From positions 21,468,824 to 21,532,823 of the forward strand of contig OX422184.1 in the NCBI GenBank assembly GCA_949130485.1: a DNA stretch of 64,000 nt, read 5' to 3'. Position 1 is the first letter of the stretch, and each line of letters begins with the position of its first letter. The position numbers and the translations under genes are program-made. Positions 1 through 10,250 of the stretch are shown here, piece by piece. The notes beneath the pieces are model-generated. The model saw only the letters and a program-made list of their open reading frames with translations. It searched no databases and was not told the origin of the DNA. The stretch is from Agelas oroides. Its lineage: Eukaryota > Porifera > Demospongiae > Agelasida > Agelasidae.

Positions 1-544
1 TTATTCCAGTTTAATATTTCAGCTACGCAGTTATTATTGAAGTATCTATGGTACAAGCACTAAGGCTAAGAGCTAATCCATGGTGACCACATTTTTTTGC
101 CATTAACAAATTGGACCTGTGGGACACAGGATTCTACAGTGGCCAAACTATCTAGGGTTAGAGCTGTCCTCCCATCCCACAGTTGAAAGAGATTGATGGT
201 GCCTTGCTGTATCTAGCCTTAACAAAATCCTCATTGAACAACCAGTGTATAAAAGATACTAATATAGGGAGCTGGATAGTTCAGTGGGAGACTACAGTAC
301 ACATCACTGTTGAGATGAGGCTTGTAAATTATTGAGCTTACTTTTCACCTAATGTGTGGAAATTTCTGGAGGTGGGAAGGGAGGATATTTCTGGGTCCTG
401 AGTAAGGCTAGTGGTGGGTGTGGGGCTATAGCAGTTTGGGGAAAGAGTCACGAGGAAGTTTAGATGTAGTGGCATGAATTGGACTGGGACTATACACACA
501 GCAGTACAAATTCATCTTATTACACATCTAGTATGGTACACATA

Positions 545-591
545 CTAGAGTGATCGCTCTTGGTCTTCAAAAGCCTCCTTAGTGGCATCAG
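545..591 (-). CDS. Candidate terminal exon, truncated relative of 4430-4525
   Basis: Read on the minus strand, this follows a TGACAG acceptor and runs 15 codons plus a TAG stop, ending ATKEAFEDQERSL. The exon at 4430-4525 ends TTKEVEEDQKQSL in the same frame, also after a TGACAG acceptor, so the two are duplicates. This one is about half as long and lacks the Ser/Thr/Pro-rich first half. Intron-like sequence near 880-920 also resembles the sequence just downstream of the ankyrin exon at 43260-43358, which hints that this was once part of an ankyrin-type gene. Function unknown; it could be a relic or an alternative last exon. Confidence 0.3.
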
Positions 592-1360
592 CTGTCAGGA
601 GATAGCGATCAATGCTAAAGAACTGAAACATTTGATGTCAGCCATTTGTACAACCAACCACTGACTTTAAATCTGTGACATGGAAACTGATCTACTGATT
701 TCAGGAAATGTGAGGTGATTTTATGCTCCCCCTGATCTGACTTGCCTCTTGTTGGCATGGTGTCCAATTGCTAAAGTATAGGAAACCTTGTCAGCAACTG
801 TTATGTGTAAACAGAGTCAAATACTTGAGAGTAGTGCATGATGCACTATATAAATTTACAGTGTTGCATAGCAACCAAAAGGTACTGCTACATCCCTAGC
901 AACAACACTGCTGATCCTCTCCCCTGGCACCTCTCATGTAGTTAAGGCCTGAGTTGGCTTGATCATACAGCGTGGTAACACTCGCAACACTGCTGTACAT
1001 TTGCATTACATCAGAAAATGTACATAACTCAAGAAAATCATGGAATGTGGCTACCACCTCATATGACATCTAGGCATAGAGTGTAGAGTGTAGTGGGTGG
1101 AAAGTTGAGCTATTTGGATACTACTTTGATATTTTTTACTTTAACAACTGCATTCCAATGACCAGACATCATGTGTGTCTAGCTAACATAAATTGTGGAA
1201 ACCTTGCTTGTAGTAGAGATTCTGAACATACAAAATTTACCTTATGAAGAGCTAGTTCCAGGTATTGTCAAAGTTTAAGTCTATATACCCAAAAAGAAAA
1301 TTATCTGCTGTGCAGTTGCATGTTGTCAAAAGACAAACTTTTCATGGGTATATTAGTATA
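592..1360. other. No gene seen
   Basis: AT-rich sequence with no convincing ORF. The only structure noticed is a short match at about 880-917 to the intron just downstream of the ankyrin exon at 43260-43358 (shared word CAACAACACTGCTGATCCTC). The ankyrin exon itself is absent here. Confidence 0.5.
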
Positions 1361-1473
1361 ATTAATAGCATGGTTTCGAGTGCAATTTGGGATTAATAGC
1401 ACAAAGCGAAGCAATTATGCCATTCATGAGTGCTATTAATTCCAAATTGTATGAGAAAACATGCTATTGATTG
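1361..1473. repeat. Hairpin-type MITE, about 110 bp
   Basis: The left half reads TTAATAGCATGGTTTCGAG and then an AATTTGGGATTAATAGCAC block. The right half is its imperfect reverse complement (GTGCTATTAATTCCAAATT, then a CATGCTATTGA end). The whole unit folds back on itself with a short loop. There is no coding content. Confidence 0.5.
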
Positions 1474-1544
1474 CTAATCATAAACCTTGCCAAGGTGACA
1501 GTACACTACAATAAGTATGAGTATGTATGAGATAGGCAAGTTTA

Positions 1545-1660
1545 TAGTATACAAGTTTACAGTACACTGTATAGTTTACAGTAAATTGTTGTTACTTACA
1601 AGTTTACAAGTTTATAGTACATCAGATAGTTTACAGCAAATTGTTGGTACTTACAAGTCA
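1545..1660. repeat. Two-copy tandem repeat of about 60 bp
   Basis: Two adjacent units share AAGTTTATAGTA, a GATAGTTTACAG-like block, AAATTGTTG and TACTTACAAGT in the same order. It is simple local duplication of AT-rich sequence; no function is seen. Confidence 0.5.
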
Positions 1661-1664
1661 CTGA

Positions 1665-1788
1665 CCAATCAGAGAGCTATTACACTTTTTCACTGTTGAT
1701 AGTCTGTTTTTCAACCAATCAGAGAGCTATTACACTTTTTGCACTGTTGTTCAGCCAATCAGTGAGCTATTACACTTTTTCCACTGTT
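1665..1788. repeat. Three tandem CCAATCAG repeats
   Basis: Three units contain CCAATCAG(A/T)GAGCTATTAC followed by ACTTTTT and CACTGTT, spaced roughly 40-50 bp apart. Each unit starts with a CCAAT box in the NF-Y-preferred context CCAATCAG. No gene start is recognisable beside it, so a promoter role is only a possibility. Confidence 0.6.
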
Positions 1789-2230
1789 TACATGTACAAG
1801 AAAAACATGTTGCAACACTATTTGGCATTTATTTCACTGGAGCTTAACTATGGACTGTGATATAGTCATATGATTAGTCTACATACGAAATAAAAAGGTT
1901 TTGGTGAGCTGTACTGAATGATACACTTTCCCATAGTGAATTTAATATAAGCATAAATAATATATACTTACAGAACAGGATTGCAGACATTGCGATTGTG
2001 ATGCACATCCATGTTTTGTACAAAATGTAGGGGGAATGGCTGTACCGTTACAAATCACTATTTTTAACTTGCAGCATTAAAACATCAAATAGTTTTGCAT
2101 AAATCCAAGTATTCAAGTGCTAGCAGTACCATAGATGGCCTTTGAGACCACGCTAGCTTTGTGAGCCATGTCCTTTTCCCTAAATAGATGGGCCTAACCT
2201 CGTTCCTGGCTGCTAAGTACAAGTACCAAA

Positions 2231-2621
2231 TACCGTATAGCGGGAAATTTTCGCTGGGTGCAAATTTTCGCGATTTTCGCGGACAGACCTGCTTCCGCGA
2301 AAATAAAAACCGCAAAAAAATGAACTAAGATGGAAATTGATGACGTCATTACGTGCGTACGTCGAGTACCGATGTGAATGAGATGGTTCTCTACGGTCTG
2401 TCTGCCCTCTAAATGGTTGCTGTAAAGAAGAATCAGCCTCCTACTGTACAAAATACCAACGAAACCGTAAGAGACGCTCCGAAGATGTCGCATCAACCGG
2501 TAGGGGTGTGGTCAAAGCGTCCCGCGTTCCGCAAAAATAAAAACCGCGAAAATTTCTTCTGAAGAGTATGGACGCTTTTCCGCGAAAATTTGCACCAGCG
2601 AAAATTTCCCGCTATACGGTA
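2231..2621. mobile_element. TA-flanked MITE (Tc1/mariner-like target)
   Basis: The left end reads CCGTATAGCGGGAAATTTTC and the right end is its reverse complement, each bordered by TA. The terminal inverted repeats extend about 80-100 bp with GCGAAAATTT and AAAATAAAAACCGC blocks. The roughly 200-bp middle is unrelated to the arms and contains a perfect CRE-like ATGACGTCAT. There is no transposase, so the element is non-autonomous. TA duplication and long AT-rich arms fit a Tc1/mariner-type MITE; the exact superfamily is inferred. Confidence 0.8.
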
Positions 2622-4120
2622 GCTTTAACCTAACAGCACAATGCCTGTACTCACTGTTGCGCACGTATCAAGCTTTGGCAACTAGGCTAAGTAATCCCAC
2701 AAACAACAGTAGTCCACAAGGCACATTTGAAGGAAGAAAACGTTATACTTCAGTACATTTGCAAATCGGAGGTCACAGCCTAATTATTTGACCAAGGAGC
2801 TATCATTCTATACACACAACTCTTTTCTGATATTTATAGTGTATGTTCTACAGTCCCACAAAGGTAACTGAGCGTTTTTATTATGCCGTCTGGGCCCCAC
2901 CCCACCTAAATCGGCACTATTTCACTATCACTACAGGTGTTACAATGGGTAATTGTTCAATAAAGTTATGTAAAGAGACAAAACAAATCTAATATTAAAA
3001 AAATCACTGATAAACACTGCCTGTCCTGTCTCTTGCCTGAAGTGCAACACGGCGCACATTAAACTGTTACTATACAGTAGTATAGAGTCACATGAGCTGT
3101 CTCCAATTCTGTTCTATAGGTATATATTATCTATGATATAATGTAAGTGGAAGTCATGCCCACTTAAAGATATTAATCTTGTGATGGGGCAAAGTATGGT
3201 CTGAATTGTCAACAGGTAAATAAAGTCAGTCTGGAGAACAATCTGTTTCTTTCAAAAGGTCACTCTTCCATTCATAGAAAATAATGATCATACTACCATT
3301 CTCTTGAGGGCTTATAGTTACCTAGGACAAATGGCCACCCTTCTCTTCCCTCCCCCAACAATCCCAATACATTAAAGATAGCAATGTTGGATCTTCTCCA
3401 CTCAACACCCGGCCCAAAACTTAGTAAGAATTCCTTTTCCCCCAATCAAATGACTCTTCCTACACCTATGCATAGTCCACACTTGTTCCATAACATGTTC
3501 CAAATGAAACAAGAAGAGTGAAAAAGAGGCTAAGTGTACCTGGTATGTAAACATGCAGTGGGGGGTGGGGCAAGGTTGAAGCATGGCATTGCTGTAATTA
3601 GTTTATCAATAAAACTTCATTAGTCACATTCCAGGTAGTTTATAAACAGTTAATAATGTCTATTGTGTGTTGCCTGCTGTTTTATGATAGCTAGTCACAT
3701 ACTGTATAGGGTCAAGCCTGAGGAGCCACACATTGAGTTTAATGTGAGCAGTGGCTGTATGATGTATGTACGTATGTGCACATTTGTCTTAGAGTAAATA
3801 CTCTTTTGTGAACAACTAACACTCACATCATGAAAATTTGTGAACAACGCTCATGCTATGAAAATTTCAAATGCTAGTGGACTAATGTTTTACTCAGATT
3901 GACTAGACTGAGCAATCAAGTAATTCATCATAAACCACCAACACATTATTGTGGAATGTTTGTACATGTCCAATACACAGAAGGCTTGGCAAGTATACAT
4001 CACATAAGGGTAGACTGTAAGTGGCTTCGCAGCTGGCTCCGGTATACATACATTGTGTAAACACAAGGAGGTTCTCTTGCCAACTTTAAATTTTCTGATT
4101 TCAATAAAACCTCAATCACA
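2622..4120. other. No gene seen
   Basis: About 1.5 kb without a convincing exon or structured repeat. The short ORFs present have no recognisable motif, and I saw no tRNA-like box sequences. Confidence 0.45.
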
Positions 4121-4198
4121 AATATACACCCCTGACTCAGCAATATAATCCCTGTGGTCACAATTGCAGGAGTGTATTGCTGAGTCAGGGGTGAATAT
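4121..4198. repeat. Small hairpin repeat
   Basis: CACCCCTGACTCAGCAATA at the left is repeated in reverse complement at the right (TATTGCTGAGTCAGGGGTG), separated by about 30 bp. It abuts the Mutator-like mini element that starts at 4199. Confidence 0.65.
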
Positions 4199-4324
4199 TA
4201 GCCTCGTTCCCAGGCCTTGCGCGTTTGTCACTTGCAGTAAGAAATTTGCGCAGAAGGCCTTGGCCCGTTCTGCGCTAATTTCATACTGCAAGCTACAAAC
4301 ATGCAAGACCTCAGAATGAGGCTA
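4199..4324. mobile_element. Short Mutator-like element remnant
   Basis: It starts TAGCCTCGTTCCCAGGCC and ends with a diverged GAATGAGGCTA, matching the termini of the 9-bp-duplication family described at 8501 and 36112. The inner halves (TTGCAGTAAGAAATTTGCGC and its approximate complement) fold back. The flanks do not give a clean 9-bp duplication, so the copy is old or has lost its edges. Confidence 0.5.
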
Positions 4325-4429
4325 GTGTATATGACCCCATGTGGCATCTTTGAACTTCCCACACACTATAGTATACTTCACGTATAAACACTACACTACA
4401 CAGCAACAAACATAATTATCGTATATATA

Positions 4430-4525
4430 CTAGAGCGATTGCTTCTGGTCTTCCTCAACCTCCTTAGTGGTATTGGTTGTTACAGGAGGATTAGTGTCTA
4501 GTGTTGGACTACTGGTGTCTGAGGG
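4430..4525 (-). CDS. Candidate terminal exon, Ser/Thr/Glu-rich C-terminus
   Basis: On the minus strand a TTGACAG acceptor precedes 31 in-frame codons and a TAG stop. The peptide begins PSDTSSPTLD and ends KEVEEDQKQSL: first Ser/Thr/Pro-rich, then acidic, typical of a disordered tail. The phase is 0, the same phase as the three ankyrin exons upstream on this strand, so it could be their last exon; the distance and intervening insertions leave this open. The exon at 545-591 is a shortened duplicate. No domain is recognised. Confidence 0.45.
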   Translation of the reverse strand, partial: PSDTSSPTLDTNPPVTTNTTKEVEEDQKQSL

Positions 4526-4672
4526 CTGTCAAGTACGACAACAACAATAGTTTCACATTGCTTAAATTATGTCATGAACAGTCAAAAATAAAAACACATC
4601 AAAGCTTGAATGTAAAAACTGGTAGAACTGGCCAGGGTACTATGGGGCGCCGTCTGTAACTAAACTGTGTTT

Positions 4673-5168
4673 TCAGGGCTACTTTATAAACTATGATGCT
4701 ACTTTATAAACTATGTTGTTACTTTATAAACTATGATGCTACTTTATATAAAGTACGATGCTACTTTATAAACTACGATGCTACTTTATAAACTATGATG
4801 CTACTTTATAAAGTACGATGCTACTTTATGAAGTACGATGCTACTTTATAAACTATGACCCTACTTTATAAAGTACGATGCTACTTTATAAACTACGATG
4901 CTACTTTATAAACTATGACCCTACTTTATAAAGTACGATGCTACTTTATAAACTACGATGCTACTTTATAAACTATGACCCTACTTTATAAAGTACGATG
5001 CTACTTTATAAACTATGACCCTACTTTATAAACTATGATGCTACTTTATAAACTACGATGCTACTTTATAAACTATGACCCTACTTTATAAACTATGACC
5101 CTACTTTATAAACTACGATGCTACTTTATAAACTATGACCCTACTTTATAAACTATGATGCTACTTTG
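4673..5168. repeat. Left-arm 20-bp tandem array, about 25 units
   Basis: The unit is TACTTTATAAACTATGATGC, with three other common forms in which the second half reads AAGTACGATG, AACTACGATG or AACTATGACC. TACTTTATAAAGTA is itself a palindrome. The array begins just inside the terminal inverted repeat and ends at a GTGAACTGACCAATGGCATC boundary shared with the other arm. Confidence 0.95.
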
Positions 5169-5612
5169 TGAACTGACCAATGGCATCTCCCGCGCTGCGC
5201 CGCGCCGGGGCCTTGGCCGACCGCAAGGAGTATCACGTGATCTTCGTCGCTCGCAGCGCAGGAATCTCGGACTTGCTCATGAGAAAAAAATTACGGGTTT
5301 ACCCCAAATTTAGATTTTAACCCTTTCCCTACGAGATTTAACTTCACCGCCTACAAGCATGCATTCAGTGAGTATGCAGCACATCAAGGGAGGAGAGAAC
5401 AAGTAAGCATGGTATCAGTATAGTATTAAAACTAGTCAGTATTGAATATCAGAAAAAGGATGCATTTCTGGCAGCTGTGTAGCTAGGGGGAAACAGAGCG
5501 ACATTTCAGAGCAGCCTCCGAGCAAACTGAAAGCTTGAATTATATTTTCTATTTCTATCCATAAGCCTTGACTGGTCAACACTCTTGTGTTTGGCGCATA
5601 GCAAACCTGCTG
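5169..5612. repeat. Left inner inverted arm of the foldback element
   Basis: This is the reverse complement of about 7313-7774 with scattered differences and small indels. It starts with a GC-rich, CpG-rich block (around 5190-5280) containing CACGTGAT, then becomes AT-rich. The two arms have diverged visibly more than the outermost ends. Confidence 0.85.
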
Positions 5613-7312
5613 TGCAATGTTGTGGTGTGTGTTTGTCCGGGTATACAGTTTATGAACATGACAGAATGGACAAAATAAGAGTTGACTCCACATGGCAGCA
5701 TGTGCACATGCAGACATTTTGCATGTGGGATCAGGGCTCTGAGGTTGATCTACTTGTTCACACTAAGTCTTGTCAAAACTGTGCATGCTAGCTGCCATGT
5801 TCGATGATAGAACATACAAAGAATCCAAAGGAGCAAGTTGAACACTGCTTCATAAGTGCCAGGAAGATAGTTTGAGGTAGTGCTCTATACCGGTAGGGGG
5901 ATAGTTTATCTGTCAGTGTAGCCACACACTACAAGCTCTGGGCAGGTAAGGCAAAGTGGTTACTGAAAAATACAATCCTGCAATGCAGCATTTATCGAAA
6001 AAGTGAATATCAGTCAAATGCAAGCTTTATCCAGCTTGGAGATGATAGCAAAGAATTACGGATGCAATACCTAACACTTGAAGTAAAGTATACCCAGCCT
6101 CTCTTTGATTATGCTGTCTTTTCCAGTGCTCAAAGAGAAGGATGCTAGGGGAAGGTTCATCTGTACGCAGTGTGCCTGAGAAGCATGTCTGTATTCACTG
6201 CTGTTTGCATTGACCTTGCAAAATACAAACAAAAAAGCTGTGAAATGAATTATTATAGTTATTTTCCTATTTAGCCTGTAAAGACATTTACCACATAATT
6301 ATATTCATATGCACAGCTTGTAAATAAATTGGGGAAGTGTATCATATATCCTCCTACCCAGGCTGTCCTCCCACCCTGAGGTTGCAGTGTGAGACTGGTT
6401 TGCTTGATATGTAAAATAAGAACAGTATTAATGGTGCAATCGAACTAGGTAAGGATTTTATGTATATTAAGACATTGCACAAGGTATGCATAATTTTAAT
6501 ATGTGCATGCATAGTGAGGGTTCAATTTGAAGCTCTAAAGTGTGTACAATTTCATAATTTCTGCTAAGTCTGCCACTAGAAATTTGTCACATGCATGGAT
6601 TACACAAATATAAAGGGCTTCGTCGAATTTACAGATAGAGGGATTAATTAATGCTCGGACACTTAAACGTTGCACTCTTGTTGCGTGCGCAGAGGTCCAG
6701 CAGACATAAGAACTGTAGGATAGTTTGGCTAATGTTTAATAGTATATTCAACTCCAAACGGTCTTCTACCTGGGATTATCAAAAGAAATACTACATCTGT
6801 TCAAGCACCCATCCTCGGAAAAGGGTTCTACTGGCGGAGAAGTCTGATAATCATGTATTATATCACATTGCTAGCCAAATTTGGCAACTGCTGCAGCATG
6901 GTATGGGCTCATAGGCAAGGCCAATGGAAAGGCATTTTCAGAGGAGGCAGCAAAGAAGTTACGCGTTGTTTTACAATGTATTTTAGGGATTTTATTTTCT
7001 ATCCCCGCGTACTACAATAGCTTCGGGTGTTGAAACTATCCCACCCCCAGCATGTCTTGTTGCTCTGATGATCTGGCACAGTTGCTACCGTGCTTAGACC
7101 TTTGAAGTCTGAGTTCCAAAAATATATCAGTCCGAGAATAAATTTTTGCCTCTAGCATAGAAACATGAACACATTGAACAGACATAAAACAGCTTCATTT
7201 TTAAGCCTGATTTCAACACACAGCGTCAACGATTTCAACAATGTTTGACCCTTGGTGCATAGTTAGATTGCAGTGTACAGCAACGTAGTGCACAAATGCA
7301 CACCACAACATT
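5613..7312. other. Unique centre of the foldback element
   Basis: About 1.7 kb without an inverted partner. The longest plus-strand ORF (6651-6914, 87 codons) has no recognisable motif, and I could not identify transposase residues in any frame. It may be a deleted remnant of an autonomous element or captured host DNA. Confidence 0.5.
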
Positions 7313-7774
7313 GCACAGCAGGTTTGCTAATTATGCACCAAACACAAGAGACCAGTCAAGGCTCATGGATAGAAATAGAAAATATAATTCAAGCTTTTCT
7401 GCTGCCGGAGGCTGCTCTGAAATGTCACTCTGTTTCCCCCTAGCTACACATCTGCCAGAAATGCATCCCTTTTCTGATATTCAATACTGACTAGTTTTAA
7501 TACTATACTGATACCATGCTTACTTGTTCTCTCCTCCCTTGATGTGCTGCATACTCACTGAATGCATGCTTGTAGGCAGAAATTCGGTTAATTTAAATCT
7601 CGTAAGGAAAGGGTTAAAATCTAAATTTGGGGTAAACCCGTAATTTTTTTTTCTCATGAGCAAGTCCGAGATTCCTGCGCTGCGCATGCGAGCGACGAAG
7701 ATCACATGATACTCCTTGCAGTCGGCCGAGGCCCGGCGCGGCGCAGCGCCGCAGATGCCATTGGTCAGTTTACA
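7313..7774. repeat. Right inner inverted arm of the foldback element
   Basis: Reverse-complement partner of 5169-5612, ending at the GC-rich block that adjoins the right tandem array. Confidence 0.85.
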
Positions 7775-8500
7775 AAGTAGCATCATAGTTTATAAAGTAG
7801 CATCGTAGTTTATAAAGTAAGGTCATAGTTTATAAAGTAGGGTCATAGTTTATAAAGTAGCATCGTACTTTATAAAGTAGCATCGTAGTTTATAAAGTAG
7901 CATCGTAGTTTATAAAGTAGCATCGTACTTTATAAAGTAGGGTCATAGTTTATAAAGTAGGGTCATAGTTTATAAAGTAGCATCGTAGTTTATAAAGTAG
8001 CATCGTACTTTATAAAGTAGGGTCATAGTTTATAGAGTAGCATCGTACTTTATAAAGTAGCATCATAGTTTATAAAGTAGGGTCATAGTTTATAAAGTAG
8101 GGTCATAGTTTATAAAGTAGCATCGTAGTTTATAAAGTAGCATCGTACTTTATAAAGTAGGGTCATAGTTTATAAAGTAGCACCGTACTTTATAAAGTAG
8201 CATCGTACTTTATAAAGTAGCATCATAGTTTATAAAGTAGCATCGTAGTTTATAAAGTAGCATCGTACTTTATAAAGTAGCATCATAGTTTATAAAGTAG
8301 CATCGTAGTTTATAAAGTAGGGTCATAGTTTATAAAGTAGCATCGTAGTTTATAAAGTAGGGTCATAGTTTATAAAGTAGGGTCATAGTCTATAAAGTAG
8401 GGTCATAGTTTATAAAGTAGGGTCATAGTTTATAAAGTAGCATCGTAGTTTATAAAGGAGGGTCATAGTTTATAAAGTAGCATCGTACTTTATAAAGTAG

Positions 8501-8939
8501 TAGCCTCGTTCCCAGGCCCTCGCACAGCTTCCCGTCGCTTGCAGTACGGTTAAGCGGGAGAGGGCCTGGTATATTTTCTCATGTGAGTGACGTCACGGAC
8601 AGGGCAAATTATGCGAACGTGGGCGTCATGTAAACCACAAAAAACTTCGCTCGCCCGCACGCACTAGTGCACGACTATTCCGAGTCGAAAGATGGCAGCG
8701 CACGAAGGTGCTTTTATGTCGCTCTTCACGAGACAGTTGGGAGGACAGAGAGTTTTACCAAGCCAAGACAGTGAAGACACACGGCAACAATTTAGTCGTG
8801 CTCGCCCACGTTCAATTAAAGTCTTTCTACCGCCTTTCTACCCGTGACGTCACTCACGTGAGAAAATGTACCAGGCCCTCTCCCGCTTAACCGTACTGCA
8901 AGCGACGGGAAGCTGTGCGAGGGCCTGGGAACGAGGCTA
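8501..8939. mobile_element. Mutator-like element M1 with 9-bp target duplication
   Basis: The ends are TAGCCTCGTTCCCAGGCC and GGCCTGGGAACGAGGCTA. ATAAAGTAG is present on both sides (8492-8500 and 8940-8948). Because the target is a tandem repeat the duplication alone would be weak, but four other family members show unambiguous 9-bp duplications. The subterminal parts carry CGTCGCTTGCAGTACGG, TGACGTCA and CACGTGAG. The 439-bp element has no transposase; its centre holds a small ORF (8692-8847). Confidence 0.9.
8692..8847 (+). CDS. Short ORF inside element M1
   Basis: An ATG ORF of 51 codons beginning MAAHEGAFMSLFTRQLGGQR and rich in Gln, Arg and Ser. It occupies the variable centre of M1 and ends in the right subterminal region. 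No family is recognised. It is either cargo captured from a host exon or a chance ORF. No relative was seen elsewhere in the window apart from a shared downstream stretch in 59259-59655. Confidence 0.25.
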   Translation: MAAHEGAFMSLFTRQLGGQRVLPSQDSEDTRQQFSRARPRSIKVFLPPFYP

Positions 8940-9654
8940 ATAAAGTAGCATCATAGTTTATAAAGTAGCATCGTACTTTATAAAGTAGCATCATAGTTTA
9001 TAAAGTAGCATCGTAGTTTATAAAGTAGGGTCATAGTTTATAAAGTAGGGTCATAGTTTATAAAGTAGCATCGTAGTTTATAAAGTAGCATCGTAGTTTA
9101 TAAAGTAGGGTCATAGTTTATAAAGTAGCATCGTACTTTATAAAGTAGCATCGTACTTTATAAAGTAGCATCGTACTTTATAAAGTAGCATCATAGTTTA
9201 TAAAGTAGCATCGTACTTTATAAAGTAGCATCGTACTTTATAAAGTAGCATCATAGTTTATAAAGTAGCATCGTACTTTATAAAGTAGCATCGTACTTTA
9301 TAAAGTAGCATCATAGTTTATAAAGTAGCATCGTAGTTTATAAAGTAGGGTCATAGTTTATAAAGTAGGGTCATAGTTTATAAAGTAGCATCGTAGTTTA
9401 TAAAGTAGCATCGTACTTTATAAAGTAGGGTCATAGTTTATAAAGTAGCATCGTACTTTATAAAGTAGCATCGTACTTTATAAAGTAGCATCATAGTTTA
9501 TAAAGTAGCATCGTAGTTTATAAAGTAGCATCGTACTTTATATAAAGTAGCATCATAGTTTATAAAGTAGCAACATAGTTTATAAAGTAGCATCATAGTT
9601 TATAAAGTACCCCTGAAAACACAGTTTAGTTACAGACGGCGCCCCATAGGGTAC

Positions 9655-9891
9655 AAGGTTACAATCCCAGTTACCACACAACTCAGTGACCATGATTAAT
9701 GAAAACAAACAGTGAATATAAAATCAAAAGAAACATTGGCATTTAGTTGACTGAAACTCCAATACTTCCTCATAGTACGTCTGTTAGTATTTTGGCCTAT
9801 GTACAACACAGGAAGGGATAACAATCTTCCTTGAAAGATTTTGAGTCAATAATTTGAACAGCCAGCTACTAACTTAAACTTGTGAACGTAC
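9655..9891. other. No gene seen
   Basis: Ordinary AT-rich sequence between the foldback element and the candidate exon at 9892-10012. Confidence 0.4.
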
Positions 9892-10012
9892 CGGTAACTG
9901 ATTCTTTAGGGCCGAGAGCAGATACATCTGTGCAATTGACATAGAACTGTTCTGTGGCTTCCCACTTGGCAACATTGTTTGACAAAGAACTGATGTTATT
10001 GCTTGTAATTTG
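9892..10012 (-). CDS. Candidate internal exon, unknown protein
   Basis: On the minus strand an open segment runs from a CTCTAG acceptor to a strong GTACGT donor. The frame reads QITSNNISSLSNNVAKWEAT and ends VSALGPKESVT. It contains NIS and NCT glycosylation-type triplets, but the composition gives no domain. It starts in phase 0 and ends in phase 1, so it cannot join directly to the phase-0 exon at 4430-4525 without another exon between. Weak support only. Confidence 0.3.
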
Positions 10013-10162
10013 CTAGAGTTCCCACTCACTGAAACTGTAGTAATAAGGGCGGGCTAAGGCACTGAGCAACAGAGCAAGCAGCTGTTTTGCGAGACAGGTT
10101 GCCAGCAAAAATATCGAATGGTATGAGTAGAAAGGCTTGTCTTGCCTTCATTTTATGCTTAC

Positions 10163-10250
10163 TTGGAGTAGTGCTCTCATTGTGAGTTAATGCAGGTCCA
10201 TTTTCTCCAGTAACAGGGCTACCATCATCATTCAAGAATGCAACAAATTG
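10163..10250 (-). CDS. Candidate internal exon, unknown protein
   Basis: On the minus strand an open segment ends at a GTAAGC donor and could start after a GTAAAG acceptor. The peptide includes FLNDDGSPVTGENGPALTHN, a polar, disorder-like sequence. Its phases (0 in, 1 out) do not join the next candidate exon at 9892-10012, so at least one border is wrong or one of the two is not an exon. Confidence 0.25.

Larger units (their letters stand above)
7775..9612. repeat. Right-arm 20-bp tandem array, about 70 units
   Basis: Same 20-bp unit as the left arm in reverse complement (GCATCATAGTTTATAAAGTA), interrupted once by the element at 8501-8939. With that insertion removed it holds nearly three times as many units as the left array, so the arms have expanded or contracted independently. 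The four unit variants recur in short repeating orders. Confidence 0.95.
4641..9648. mobile_element. Large foldback-type DNA transposon, 5.0 kb
   Basis: The outer ends are perfect inverted repeats (TATGGGGCGCCGTCTGTAAC at the left, its complement at the right), flanked by a 6-bp direct repeat GGGTAC at 4635-4640 and 9649-9654. Inward of each end lies an array of 20-bp tandem repeats, then a roughly 450-bp non-tandem inverted arm, then a unique centre. No transposase is recognised, so it is probably non-autonomous. The layout resembles Foldback and Galileo elements; a 6-bp duplication would also fit the Dada superfamily. The class is inferred, while the structure is seen directly. A Mutator-like element (8501-8939) sits inside the right array. 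Confidence 0.9.

Noticed and set aside
4673..5168. CRISPR-like array of short repeats
   Set aside because: The 20-bp units are directly adjacent with no unique spacers, and the genome is eukaryotic.
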